This document shows positions 39,823 through 49,253 of a DNA stretch of 64,000 nucleotides, piece after piece. Within the stretch, counting starts at the first letter, position 1, and every line of letters starts with the position of its first letter. The DNA lies in the NCBI GenBank assembly GCA_016214145.1, contig JACRPA010000010.1, forward strand, positions 62,001 through 126,000. The letters run 5' to 3'. The notes beneath the pieces were generated by a model. That model had not been told where the DNA came from, made no database searches, and was given only the letters and a program-made list of their open reading frames with translations. This DNA comes from Rhodocyclales bacterium. Lineage in GTDB: Bacteria; Pseudomonadota; Gammaproteobacteria; Burkholderiales; Rhodocyclaceae. The position numbers and the translations under genes were made by a program.

Positions 39823-40782
39823 GTGCCTTCCGAATTCGAACTGATCGCCCGTCACTTCACCCGCTCCGTCCGGCACACCGTGCTGGGCGTCGGCGACGAC
39901 GGCGCCATTGTGCGCCCGTCGCCCGGCATGGACCTGGTGGTATCCACCGACATGCTGGTCGCCGGTACGCATTTCCTGCCCGATGCCGATGCCGAGGCGC
40001 TGGGCTGGAAATCCCTCGCCGTAAACCTTTCCGACCTCGCCGCCATGGGCGCGCAACCGCGCTGGGCCGTGGTGGCGGCGGCCCTGCCGGAACCCGATGA
40101 AACCTGGATCGCCGCCTTCGCGCGCGGCTTCTTCGCCGCCGCCGCGGCCTTCGACGTCGACGTGATCGGCGGCGACACGACGCGCGGGCCGCTCAACATC
40201 GCGCCGACCGTGTTCGGCGAAGTGCCGCAAGGGCAGGCGCTCACCCGTGCCGGCGCGCAGGCGGGCGACGAGCTCTGGGTTTCGGGCGCGCCCGGGCGCG
40301 CGGCGCTGGGACTCGCCCACCGCCTGGGAAAAGTCAGTCTCCACGACACGGCGATGGCGCCCTGCCTGGCCGCGCTGGATCGCCCGCAACCCCGGGTCGG
40401 GCTCGGACTCGCCCTGCGCGGCCTGGCCAGCGCCGCCATCGACGTCTCCGACGGCCTGCTCGCCGACATCGGCCACATCCTGGAACGCTCCGCCCTGGCG
40501 GCCGACATCGAATCCGCCCGCCTGCCGCGCGCGGCGTTCGAGGCCTGCGCCGACGCCGCGCTGGCGCAGGGCTGCCTGCTCGCCGGCGGCGACGACTACG
40601 AGCTGGCCTTCAGCGCCCCGGCCGCGCGGCGCGGGGACATCGAGGCGCTGTCCGCGAGACTCGGCCTGCCGCTGACGCGCATCGGCAGCCTGCGGGCGGG
40701 GCCGGCCGGCGAACTGATCCTGCGCGATGCCGCCGGCCAGCCGATGCCCGTCGGCCGGCGCGGCTTCGACCATTTCGCATGA
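39823..40782 (+). CDS. thiL: thiamine-monophosphate kinase
   Basis: 319 residues. FELIARHF, GVGDDGAIVRP, STDMLVAGTHFL, NLSDLAAMGAQPRW, IGGDTTRGPLNI and IDVSDGLLADIGHI are diagnostic. It makes thiamine diphosphate from thiamine monophosphate. The start is GTG at 39823 (MPSEFELI), with GGAAG nine bases upstream; this matches the family N-terminus better than any ATG. Confidence 0.95.
   Translation: MPSEFELIARHFTRSVRHTVLGVGDDGAIVRPSPGMDLVVSTDMLVAGTHFLPDADAEALGWKSLAVNLSDLAAMGAQPRWAVVAAALPEPDETWIAAFARGFFAAAAAFDVDVIGGDTTRGPLNIAPTVFGEVPQGQALTRAGAQAGDELWVSGAPGRAALGLAHRLGKVSLHDTAMAPCLAALDRPQPRVGLGLALRGLASAAIDVSDGLLADIGHILERSALAADIESARLPRAAFEACADAALAQGCLLAGGDDYELAFSAPAARRGDIEALSARLGLPLTRIGSLRAGPAGELILRDAAGQPMPVGRRGFDHFA
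40330..40352 (-). repeat. bipartite repeat GCCGT-N8-GACTGACTTT, copy 12
   Basis: Spacer GTCGTGGA. Inside thiL, antisense to the gene, read there as K-V-S-L-H-D-T-A. Confidence 0.85.
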
Positions 40783-40812
40783 CCTGTTTGGCGACAATGT
40801 TCAGCAGTACTT

Positions 40813-40876
40813 GTGGGAGCGGCGTTCTCGCCGCGATTGCAGCCGCCGATATCGCGGCGAGGACGCCGCTCCCACA
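40813..40876. repeat. REP pair (GTGGGAGCGGC type), head to head
   Basis: TGTGGGAGCGGCGTTCTCGCC and its complement around a short spacer, in the thiL-pgpA gap. Very like the pair at 27.4 kb. Confidence 0.88.
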
Positions 40877-40930
40877 TGGCGTTTCAAGACTGTTCGCATG
40901 CTGGCCGAAGCCGATGGCAAAGCAACCCGC

Positions 40931-41413
40931 ATGAAACCCGACCTGAAGTTCCTCTTCGCCCACCCGGCGCATTTCATCGCCCTTGGCTTCGGCAGCGGCC
41001 TCTCGCCGGTGGCGCCGGGCACCGCCGGCACGCTGGCCGCCTGGCTGCTGTTTCCCTTCATCAAGCCGACTTTTTCCGATGCCGGCTTCCTGGCCTTTCT
41101 CGTCGCCGCCTTCGTCGTCGGCGTCTTCGCCGCAAGCCGAACCGGCCGTGACCTGGGCGTGTCGGACCACGGTTCCATCGTCTGGGACGAGATCGTGCCT
41201 TTCTGGCTGGTGCTGCTGATGACGCCGGCGGGATTTCTCTGGCAACTGGCCGCCTTCATCTGGTTCCGCTTCTTCGACATCACCAAGCCGCAGCCGGCGC
41301 GCTGGATCGACGGCCACATGAAGCACGGCTTCGGCGTCATGCTCGACGACGTCGTGGCGGCCGGCTACACCCTGCTGGTGCTCGCTCTCTTCAAGGTGCT
41401 GTTCAATGGATAA
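40931..41413 (+). CDS. pgpA: phosphatidylglycerophosphatase A
   Basis: 160 residues. GFGSGLSPVAPGTAGTLAAW at the start, VWDEIVPFWLVL, RFFDITKPQPARWID and GFGVMLDDVVAAGY are the PgpA motifs; four hydrophobic stretches. It dephosphorylates PGP to phosphatidylglycerol in the inner membrane. The start is uncertain: ATG 40931 (MKPDLKFLF) is used; ATG 40898 would add 11 residues. Neither has a clear ribosome site. Confidence 0.92.
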   Translation: MKPDLKFLFAHPAHFIALGFGSGLSPVAPGTAGTLAAWLLFPFIKPTFSDAGFLAFLVAAFVVGVFAASRTGRDLGVSDHGSIVWDEIVPFWLVLLMTPAGFLWQLAAFIWFRFFDITKPQPARWIDGHMKHGFGVMLDDVVAAGYTLLVLALFKVLFNG

Positions 41414-41921
41414 GGATCTCGAAGATCTGTCGGTTCGCGTCGGCGCCGCATTGCTTGAACGCAAGCTGATGCTTGCCTGCGCGGAATCCTGCACGGGCGG
41501 CTGGGTATCCGAGGTGGTCACGGCCACGGCGGGCAGCTCGCAGTGGTTCGAGCGCGGCTTCATCACCTATTCCAACGCCGCCAAGCAGGAACTGCTCGGA
41601 GTGCGGGCGGAAACCTTGCGGGCGGACGGGGCGGTCAGCGAGGCCGTGGTGCGCGAGATGGCGGCCGGCGCGCTCAGGCGCAGCCATGCCCAGGCGGCGC
41701 TGGCGATTTCGGGCGTTGCCGGCCCGACGGGTGGCTCACCGGGTAAGCCAGTGGGCACCCTATGCTTCGCCTGGGTCCTGCGGGGCGGAGAGCCGACCGC
41801 CGAAACGCTGCACTTTCCCGGCGACCGCGAGGCGGTGCGCAAGCAATCGGTGATCCATGCCCTGCAAGGACTGCTCCGGAAGCTCGATGAAGCAAGCACT
41901 AACATACGTGTAACAGATTGA
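41406..41921 (+). CDS. pncC: CinA C-terminal domain protein, nicotinamide-nucleotide amidase
   Basis: 171 residues covering only the amidase domain: LACAESCTGGWVSEVVTATAGSSQWFERGFITYSNAAK, SGVAGPTGG and GTLCFAWV. It deamidates NMN in pyridine nucleotide recycling. Overlaps pgpA by eight bases and precedes recA, as in many bacteria. Confidence 0.94.
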   Translation: MDKDLEDLSVRVGAALLERKLMLACAESCTGGWVSEVVTATAGSSQWFERGFITYSNAAKQELLGVRAETLRADGAVSEAVVREMAAGALRRSHAQAALAISGVAGPTGGSPGKPVGTLCFAWVLRGGEPTAETLHFPGDREAVRKQSVIHALQGLLRKLDEASTNIRVTD

Positions 41922-42010
41922 TTTAATATTTATTTATTTGTTGGCTTGCGGTCGAGTCGGCCCGGCAAAGACTGTGCCATAATTCAACCGAATCTGACTG
42001 GGGAAACACT

Positions 42011-43029
<1,019 letters not shown>

Positions 43030-43033
<4 letters not shown>

Positions 43034-43460
43034 ACAGCGACCTGAAAAACAAGGCGCTGCGAATGCTCGCCCGGCGCGAGCATTCCCGCGCCGAACTGAC
43101 CCGAAAACTATCCGACGACGGCAGCCAGGAAGAAATCCAAGCCGTGCTCGATCGACTGGAACAAACCGGACTGCTTTCCGACGCGCGCTTCGCCGAGTCC
43201 TTCGTCTCGTCGCGCGCGGCGCGCGTCGGCAACGCCCGGCTGCGGCACGACCTGCGCGCGAAGGGCGTCGCCGACGACCTCGTCGCCGCGGCGCTGCCCG
43301 CCGAAGCCGACAGCGAGATCGGGCGGGCGCGCGAAGTCTGGCGGCGCAAGTTCGACGCGCCCCCGGGCGATCGCAACGAATTTGCGCGGCAGGCGCGCTT
43401 CCTGCAGAGCCGCGGCTTTGCCGCCGACATCATCCGCAAGGTGCTCAAGGAAACAGCAGA

Positions 43461-43464
<4 letters not shown>
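43030..43464 (+). CDS. recX: RecA regulator RecX
   Basis: 144 residues of three-helix repeats: [40 protein letters not shown] and [18 protein letters not shown]. It caps and inhibits RecA filaments. The start is TTG at 43030, overlapping the recA stop; no ATG is available in the conserved region. Confidence 0.93.
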
Positions 43465-44183
<719 letters not shown>

Positions 44184-44222
44184 ACAACAACTCTGGCTCT
44201 TGCCGACCTTCCCTGTCGGTCG

Positions 44223-45647
44223 ATGAAACAAACCCTTCAGCTCAAGCTCTCGCAGCACCTCGCGCTGACGCCGCAGCTGCAGCAGTCGATACGCCTGCTG
44301 CAGCTGTCGACGCTCGAACTGAACCAGGAAATCGACACTTTCCTGCAGGACAACCCGCTGCTCGAACGCGAGGAGGAGCCGGCACCCGAAGCCGCGGTTT
44401 ACTCGTCTTCGGGCGACGCGCTGCAGGCCCCCGCCGAATCGCTCGACGGTGGCATGCCGGAGCCGAATTTCGGCGACAGCAGCCCCGCCGACTGGCTCGG
44501 CGAAGGCGGCGGCGCTTCCTCTTCGCGCGACGACCGCAACGACGACGAGCCATCCTACGCGGAGATACAGGCGGCCGTCACTTCGCTGCGCGACCACCTG
44601 GGTTCGCAACTGGCCATGATGCCGCTCTCCGAGCGCGACAGCAGCCTGGTGCGGCTATTGATCGAGGCTCTCGACGACGACGGTTACCTCGCGCAAAGCC
44701 TGGAGGAGCTGGTCGAGATGCTGCCGGCGGAACTGGAAGTCGACATCGACGAACTGCAGATCGCCCTCAAGCACCTGCAGAACTTCGATCCGCCCGGCAT
44801 CGGCGCGCGCAGCGCCTCGGAATGCCTGGCGCTGCAGCTGGCCAGCCTGCCGTCATCCAGGACCTGCGACATGGCCCTGAAAATCGTGCGCAACCACCTC
44901 GACCAGCTGGCGGCCCGCGATTACGTGAGATTGCGCAAGGCGGTCGCCTGCAGCGAGGACGAGCTGCGCGAGGCCCAGGCGCTGATCCGTTCGCTCAATC
45001 CCCGTCCCGGCGCGCAGTTCTCGCCCGCCGATACGCGCTATGTCGTCCCCGACGTGGTGGTGCGCAAGGTGCGCGGCCAGTGGACCGTCTCGCTCAATGC
45101 CGACGCCATGCCGCGCCTGCGCATCAACCGCCTCTACGCGAACATCCTGCAGGGCCAGCGCGGTTCCGGCCTCGCCAGCCAGTTGCAGGAAGCCAAGTGG
45201 CTGATCAAGAACGTGCAGCAGCGCTTCGAGACGATCCAGCGCGTTTCCCAGGCGATCGTGGACCGGCAGCGCCAGTTCTTCGAGCACGGCGAGGTGGCGA
45301 TGCGGCCGCTCACCCTGCGCGAGATCGCCGACCAGCTCGGCCTGCACGAATCGACCATTTCGCGCGTGACGACGCAGAAATACATGGCCACGCCGCGCGG
45401 CGTATATGAACTGAAGTATTTCTTCGGCAGCCACGTCGCCACCGAGGCCGGCGGCGCGGCCTCCTCGACGGCCATCCGGGCGCTCATCAAGCAGCTGGTC
45501 GGCGCCGAGGACGGCAAGAAGCCGCTGTCGGACGCCCAACTGGCCGACATCCTCGGCCAGCAGGGCATCGTGGTGGCGCGGCGCACCGTCGCCAAGTACC
45601 GCGAGGCGCTGAGCATTCCGCCGGTCAACCTGAGGAAGTCGATTTAA
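44223..45647 (+). CDS. rpoN: RNA polymerase sigma-54 factor
   Basis: 474 residues. Region [33 protein letters not shown] (Q-rich), acidic region II, core-binding region, HTH near [21 protein letters not shown], and the RpoN box [12 protein letters not shown] near the end. It directs -24/-12 promoters such as the one found before ppsA. The partner activator is at 12.6 kb. Confidence 0.97.
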   Translation: MKQTLQLKLSQHLALTPQLQQSIRLLQLSTLELNQEIDTFLQDNPLLEREEEPAPEAAVYSSSGDALQAPAESLDGGMPEPNFGDSSPADWLGEGGGASSSRDDRNDDEPSYAEIQAAVTSLRDHLGSQLAMMPLSERDSSLVRLLIEALDDDGYLAQSLEELVEMLPAELEVDIDELQIALKHLQNFDPPGIGARSASECLALQLASLPSSRTCDMALKIVRNHLDQLAARDYVRLRKAVACSEDELREAQALIRSLNPRPGAQFSPADTRYVVPDVVVRKVRGQWTVSLNADAMPRLRINRLYANILQGQRGSGLASQLQEAKWLIKNVQQRFETIQRVSQAIVDRQRQFFEHGEVAMRPLTLREIADQLGLHESTISRVTTQKYMATPRGVYELKYFFGSHVATEAGGAASSTAIRALIKQLVGAEDGKKPLSDAQLADILGQQGIVVARRTVAKYREALSIPPVNLRKSI

Positions 45648-45656
45648 TTGCCGTTA

Positions 45657-45714
45657 GTAGGTCGGGCTTCAGCCCGACATCAACCGCCACTGTCGGCCTG
45701 AAGGCCGACCTACA
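45657..45714. repeat. GTAGGTCGG inverted-repeat element
   Basis: Facing units in the rpoN-hpf gap, GTAGGTCGGGC...GCCCGAC and GTCGGCC...GGCCGACCTACA. Confidence 0.88.
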
Positions 45715-45729
45715 TAGAAGGGAGCCATC

Positions 45730-46050
45730 ATGAACATCAACATCACCGGGCATCACCTCGAAGTCACGCCGGCCATCCACGACTATGTCACCGGCAAGCT
45801 CGATCGCGTCATCCGGCACTTCGACCACGTTACCGCGGTGCACGTCATCCTGTCGGTGGAGAAGCTGCGGCAGAAGGCGGAGGTGACGGTGCATGTGCGC
45901 GGCAAGGACATCTTCGTCGAAGCCCAGGACGAAAACCTGTACGCCAGCATCGATGCCCTGGCGGACAAGCTCGACCGCCAGGTGCTCAAGCACAAGGAAA
46001 AAAAGGCCGAGCACGCGCACGAGGCGCTCAAGCGGCAGGTGGTCGAATAG
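45730..46050 (+). CDS. hpf: ribosome hibernation promoting factor
   Basis: 106 residues, short HPF: MNINITGHHLEVTPAIHDYVTGKLDRVIRHFDHVTAVHVIL, then basic strands and helix ENLYASIDALADKLDRQVLKHKEK. It binds the 30S subunit in stationary phase. GAAGGGAG precedes the ATG. Conserved rpoN-hpf-ptsN order. Confidence 0.95.
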   Translation: MNINITGHHLEVTPAIHDYVTGKLDRVIRHFDHVTAVHVILSVEKLRQKAEVTVHVRGKDIFVEAQDENLYASIDALADKLDRQVLKHKEKKAEHAHEALKRQVVE

Positions 46051-46065
46051 GCCGGAATTGGCCTC

Positions 46066-46083
46066 GCCCCGCGTGGGGCTTTC
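46066..46083 (+). terminator. possible terminator after hpf
   Basis: GCCCC-GCGT-GGGGC hairpin followed by TTT only, so weak. A TATAAT hexamer at 46088-46093 shortly after could restart transcription for ptsN. Confidence 0.35.
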
Positions 46084-46174
46084 CCGGTATAATCCGCCGC
46101 CTAGCCCCACAGGACAGCCCTCCAGCCGCTTCCGCCAGCACGCCCCCACAGCCATTCTCCCGGCCCGCAACAGC

Positions 46175-46660
46175 ATGAACCTGATCGCCAAGCTCCTGCC
46201 CCTCTCCAACGTCCAGGTCGACCTCGATGCCAGCAGCAAGAAGCGCGTTTTCGAGCAGGCGGGGATCATGTTCGAGAACAACCAGGGCATCGGTCGCAGC
46301 ACGGTGTTCGACAGCCTTTTCGCACGCGAAAAACTCGGCTCGACCGGGCTCGGGCAGGGCGTCGCCATCCCGCACGGCCGCATCAAGGGGCTGAAGGAGG
46401 CGGTCGGAGCCTTCCTGCGGCTGGCCGCCCCGGTGCAATTCGATGCCCCGGACGGCAAGCCGGTCAGTTTCCTGTTCGTGCTTCTGGTGCCGGAACAGGC
46501 CACCGAACAGCATTTGCAGATTCTCTCGGAGCTGGCGCAGCTGTTTTCCGATCGCGCCTTCCGCGAGCAGCTGGCAGCCGCAACGGACGCGGCCGCCATT
46601 CACGCTCTTTTCACCGGCTGGGAACCCCATGCGGCAGGCGAACGTCGCGCAGCTGTTTGA
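46175..46660 (+). CDS. ptsN: nitrogen-PTS EIIA component
   Basis: 161 residues. Phosphorylated His in GVAIPHGRIKGL near 68-79; KKRVFEQAGIMFENNQGI near the start and VPEQATEQHLQILSELAQLFSD. A regulatory phosphoprotein of the PTS-Ntr relay, not a sugar transporter. ATG 46175. Overlaps hprK by 32 bases. Confidence 0.95.
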   Translation: MNLIAKLLPLSNVQVDLDASSKKRVFEQAGIMFENNQGIGRSTVFDSLFAREKLGSTGLGQGVAIPHGRIKGLKEAVGAFLRLAAPVQFDAPDGKPVSFLFVLLVPEQATEQHLQILSELAQLFSDRAFREQLAAATDAAAIHALFTGWEPHAAGERRAAV

Positions 46661-47573
46661 TTACCACCGGGAACGGCTGCAGCTGCTGCGGGTAAGCGGC
46701 AATCTCGACGCGCCCATCGCCATCAACCACCTGCATGCCTCGCCGGCGGACCTGGTCGGCCACCTCAACCTGATCCATCCCGACCGCATCCAGGTCATCG
46801 GCGCCCCGGAAATCAACTGGGCGACCAAGCAGCACGCAATCCGCGTCTCCCGCCACATGGAGGAGATCATCGCCGCCCACCCGCCGGCCGTTATCGTGGC
46901 CGACGGCTGCGCGATACCCGCCTCCGTGCGGGAAGCCTGCGAAAAATCCGATACGGCGCTCTTCTCCACCCCGCAATCGGCCGCAATCGTCATCGACCTG
47001 CTGCGCCTGTGGCTGTCGCGCCAGCTGGCCGAGACAGTGGAGCTGCACGCCGTCATGATGGATGTGCTCGGCATGGGCGTGCTCATCACCGGCGATTCCG
47101 GCGTCGGCAAGAGCGAACTGGCGCTGGAGCTCATCTCGCGCGGACATGGCCTGGTGGCCGACGACATCGTCGAGATCGCGCGCGTGTCGCCCAACGCCCT
47201 GGAAGCGCGCTGTCCGCCGATGCTCAAGGATTTCCTCGAAGTGCGCGGTCTCGGCGTGCTGAACATCCGCACCGTTTTCGGCGAAACCGCCTGTCGGCGC
47301 AAGATGAAGCTGAAGCTGGTCGTCAATCTGCTGCGGCCGCTGAAAGGCGCGGTGGAGATCGACCGCCTGCCGCTGGGCGCCGAAACCCACGAAATCCTCG
47401 GCGTGCAGGTGCGCAAGGTGAGCATTCCCGTGGCGGCCGGCCGCAACCTGGCGGTGCTGCTGGAAGCCGCCGTGCGCTCGACCATCCTGCTGCTGCGCGG
47501 CATCGACAGCACCCTGGAGTTCGTCGAGCGGCACAAGCAGGCAATGGGCGACGGCGAGGACGCCGGCGGCTAA
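46629..47573 (+). CDS. hprK: HPr kinase/phosphorylase
   Basis: 314 residues. N-terminal MurF-like domain, then P-loop GDSGVGKSELALELISRGH (155-173), DDIVEIARVSP, and the capping motif LEVRGLGVLNIRTVFGE. It phosphorylates Ser46 of HPr. HPr and EI genes are not in the window. Confidence 0.96.
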   Translation: MRQANVAQLFDYHRERLQLLRVSGNLDAPIAINHLHASPADLVGHLNLIHPDRIQVIGAPEINWATKQHAIRVSRHMEEIIAAHPPAVIVADGCAIPASVREACEKSDTALFSTPQSAAIVIDLLRLWLSRQLAETVELHAVMMDVLGMGVLITGDSGVGKSELALELISRGHGLVADDIVEIARVSPNALEARCPPMLKDFLEVRGLGVLNIRTVFGETACRRKMKLKLVVNLLRPLKGAVEIDRLPLGAETHEILGVQVRKVSIPVAAGRNLAVLLEAAVRSTILLLRGIDSTLEFVERHKQAMGDGEDAGG

Positions 47574-47686
47574 GCAGGGCGCAGGCCTGCCTGCAAATCT
47601 CATAGGGCCGTCCTGCGCGGTTGTACGGGGGCTTGTTTTTTGCCACAATCATTCCCCTTGCATTGCGCTTCCCGGGAGGCATCTCC

Positions 47687-48346
47687 ATGCGTCGCACCCG
47701 TTTGCCGCTCGCCGTCCTGTCCGCACTGACTTTGGCCCTGACGTGCGGCAGCGCCAGCGCCTTCAAATTTTCCGAGGAAGAGGAAAAGGCCAAAACCGAG
47801 GACCAGGCCCGCGCCCAGCGCATCGGCCAGCTCGTCTCGACGCCCTGCAAGCAGCAACTGAAGAACCAGAAGATCATGCTGGTGATCGCCGAGCGCACGG
47901 CGAACGGCTACAACACCACGCAGAGCCGCTACGGCCCGCACTTCCAGGCCATCAATCACCGCCTGCGCGCCCTCGGCCTGAAGACCACCACCCAGGAGGA
48001 GATCCGGGCGCAGATCGCCCAGGCGGAACTCGAAGCGCATTTCCGCAACGACCCGGATGCCGCCATCAATGCCTCGAAGAAGCTCGGCGCCAATTTCATC
48101 CTGCGCGGCCTGATCACGACGCAGACCGGCATCAACCCGGTGCTGAAGATCAACGAGGTCGCCGTGCACATGGGCTTCACGCTCGTCTCCTCCGGCGGCA
48201 AGACGATTTCCAGCGTCGCGGCCAAAGCCGACTCCTATTCCGGCACCGACACGCTCGGCATGGCGCTCACCCTGGTGAACGAAGAGGCCGACGAAGCGGT
48301 CGCCCGGCTCTACAATGACTACTGTCGCATCGCTGCCAAAAAATAA
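47687..48346 (+). CDS. exported protein of unknown function
   Basis: 219 residues with signal peptide MRRTRLPLAVLSALTLALTCGSASA, cleaved near 25. The mature part begins with a charged stretch (FKFSEEEEKAKTEDQARAQR), then alternating strands and helices (KIMLVIAER; SRYGPHFQAINHRLRALGLK; KLGANFILRGLITT). It has no motif I recognise, though the layout (nucleation of a varied periplasmic domain next to a CsgG-like protein) suggests the two act together. ATG 47687 gives the signal peptide. The signal peptide codons include bipartite repeat copy 13. Confidence 0.8.
   Translation: MRRTRLPLAVLSALTLALTCGSASAFKFSEEEEKAKTEDQARAQRIGQLVSTPCKQQLKNQKIMLVIAERTANGYNTTQSRYGPHFQAINHRLRALGLKTTTQEEIRAQIAQAELEAHFRNDPDAAINASKKLGANFILRGLITTQTGINPVLKINEVAVHMGFTLVSSGGKTISSVAAKADSYSGTDTLGMALTLVNEEADEAVARLYNDYCRIAAKK
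47711..47733 (+). repeat. bipartite repeat GCCGT-N8-CACTGACTTT, copy 13
   Basis: Spacer CCTGTCCG; C at the first core base. Encodes A-V-L-S-A-L-T-L of a signal peptide. Confidence 0.8.
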
Positions 48347-48358
48347 ACGGGAACCGAC

Positions 48359-49156
48359 ATGAACACGACGCTTCGCATCCTTGGACTATCGCTGTACGCG
48401 CTGGCCATCCCGGCCCTCGCCCAACCCACCTTCGAGAGTCCTTCGCCGACCCAGGGCAGCAGCACCTCCCAGAAGGCCAACGAAATGGCCGACAAGGGCC
48501 TGTACAAGCCGGTCGAGTACGCCAACGCCGGCAAGCCGGGGCCGGCGATCATCGTCATCCCGGGCGAAGTGAAGAGCAACAACGCCAACTTCGCGCAGAA
48601 ATTCGGCCCCAACAACATCGCCGATTTCGCCGAACTGGAACTGTCCAAGGCCAACTTCAAGGTGCTTGAACGGACCAATCTCGGACCGCTGCTGCAGGAA
48701 TTCCAGCTCGCCTACAACCTCGGCGATCCGCAGGCTGCGCGCAAGATGCTGCAGAAGGGCAAGCTGAAGACCACCAAGTGGATCATCAAGTTCGACATCC
48801 TCAAGGCCGAGCAGGTGGCCCAGGCCCAGCAGGGTTTCGACGGGCGGCCGATCGGCGCGCTGCTCGGCATCTTCGGCGGCGGCCGCGGCGGCGCGGCGGC
48901 GGAAACCGTGGTCGGCTCCGTCCAGACCGGCGAATCGACCGGGGTGTGGATCATCGGCATGCGCTGGAAGCTCATCGATGCCAACACGACCGAGCAGGTC
49001 GCGCAGGGATATACGGAGGAAAAGATGGAGCTCGGCGCAAAATCCTCCTCCGTCATGGGCTTCTCGGGCGGCGAGGCCGGCGGCCTGACGCTGGACGGCA
49101 TGGTGCAGCGCCTGGTGCAGAAGAACGTCTGGGAAATCGATTCGAAGCACAAGTGA
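48359..49156 (+). CDS. CsgG-like exported protein
   Basis: 265 residues; signal peptide MNTTLRILGLSLYALAIPALA. The body resembles the CsgG/curli-assembly family: IIVIPGEVKSNNANFAQKFG, IADFAELELSKANFKVLERTNLGPLLQEF, GVWIIGMRWKLIDANTTEQV and a final helix LDGMVQRLVQKNVWEI. There is no lipobox, unlike CsgG itself, so it may be soluble in the periplasm. Twelve bases after the preceding exported-protein gene and followed by a kinase whose extracytoplasmic part may contact it. Confidence 0.78.
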   Translation: MNTTLRILGLSLYALAIPALAQPTFESPSPTQGSSTSQKANEMADKGLYKPVEYANAGKPGPAIIVIPGEVKSNNANFAQKFGPNNIADFAELELSKANFKVLERTNLGPLLQEFQLAYNLGDPQAARKMLQKGKLKTTKWIIKFDILKAEQVAQAQQGFDGRPIGALLGIFGGGRGGAAAETVVGSVQTGESTGVWIIGMRWKLIDANTTEQVAQGYTEEKMELGAKSSSVMGFSGGEAGGLTLDGMVQRLVQKNVWEIDSKHK

Positions 49157-49168
49157 CGGCCGCAGGCC

Positions 49169-49237
49169 GTCATCCCCGCGGAAGCGGGGATCCACGCCCT
49201 GGATTCCGGCTCGGCGCTTCGCGCCGTCCGGAATGAC
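49169..49237. repeat. GTCATTCCCGC-type palindromic repeat
   Basis: GTCATCCCCGCGGAAGCGGGGATCC and a second arm ending CGGAATGACG, between the CsgG-like gene and the kinase. Confidence 0.85.
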
Positions 49238-49253
49238 GCGATCGGAGAACGGC

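Noticed and set aside
41922-42010. Possible LexA/SOS box before recA
   Set aside because: No CTG-N10-CAG-type palindrome of adequate quality; the closest string (CATACGTGTAACAG) is asymmetric.
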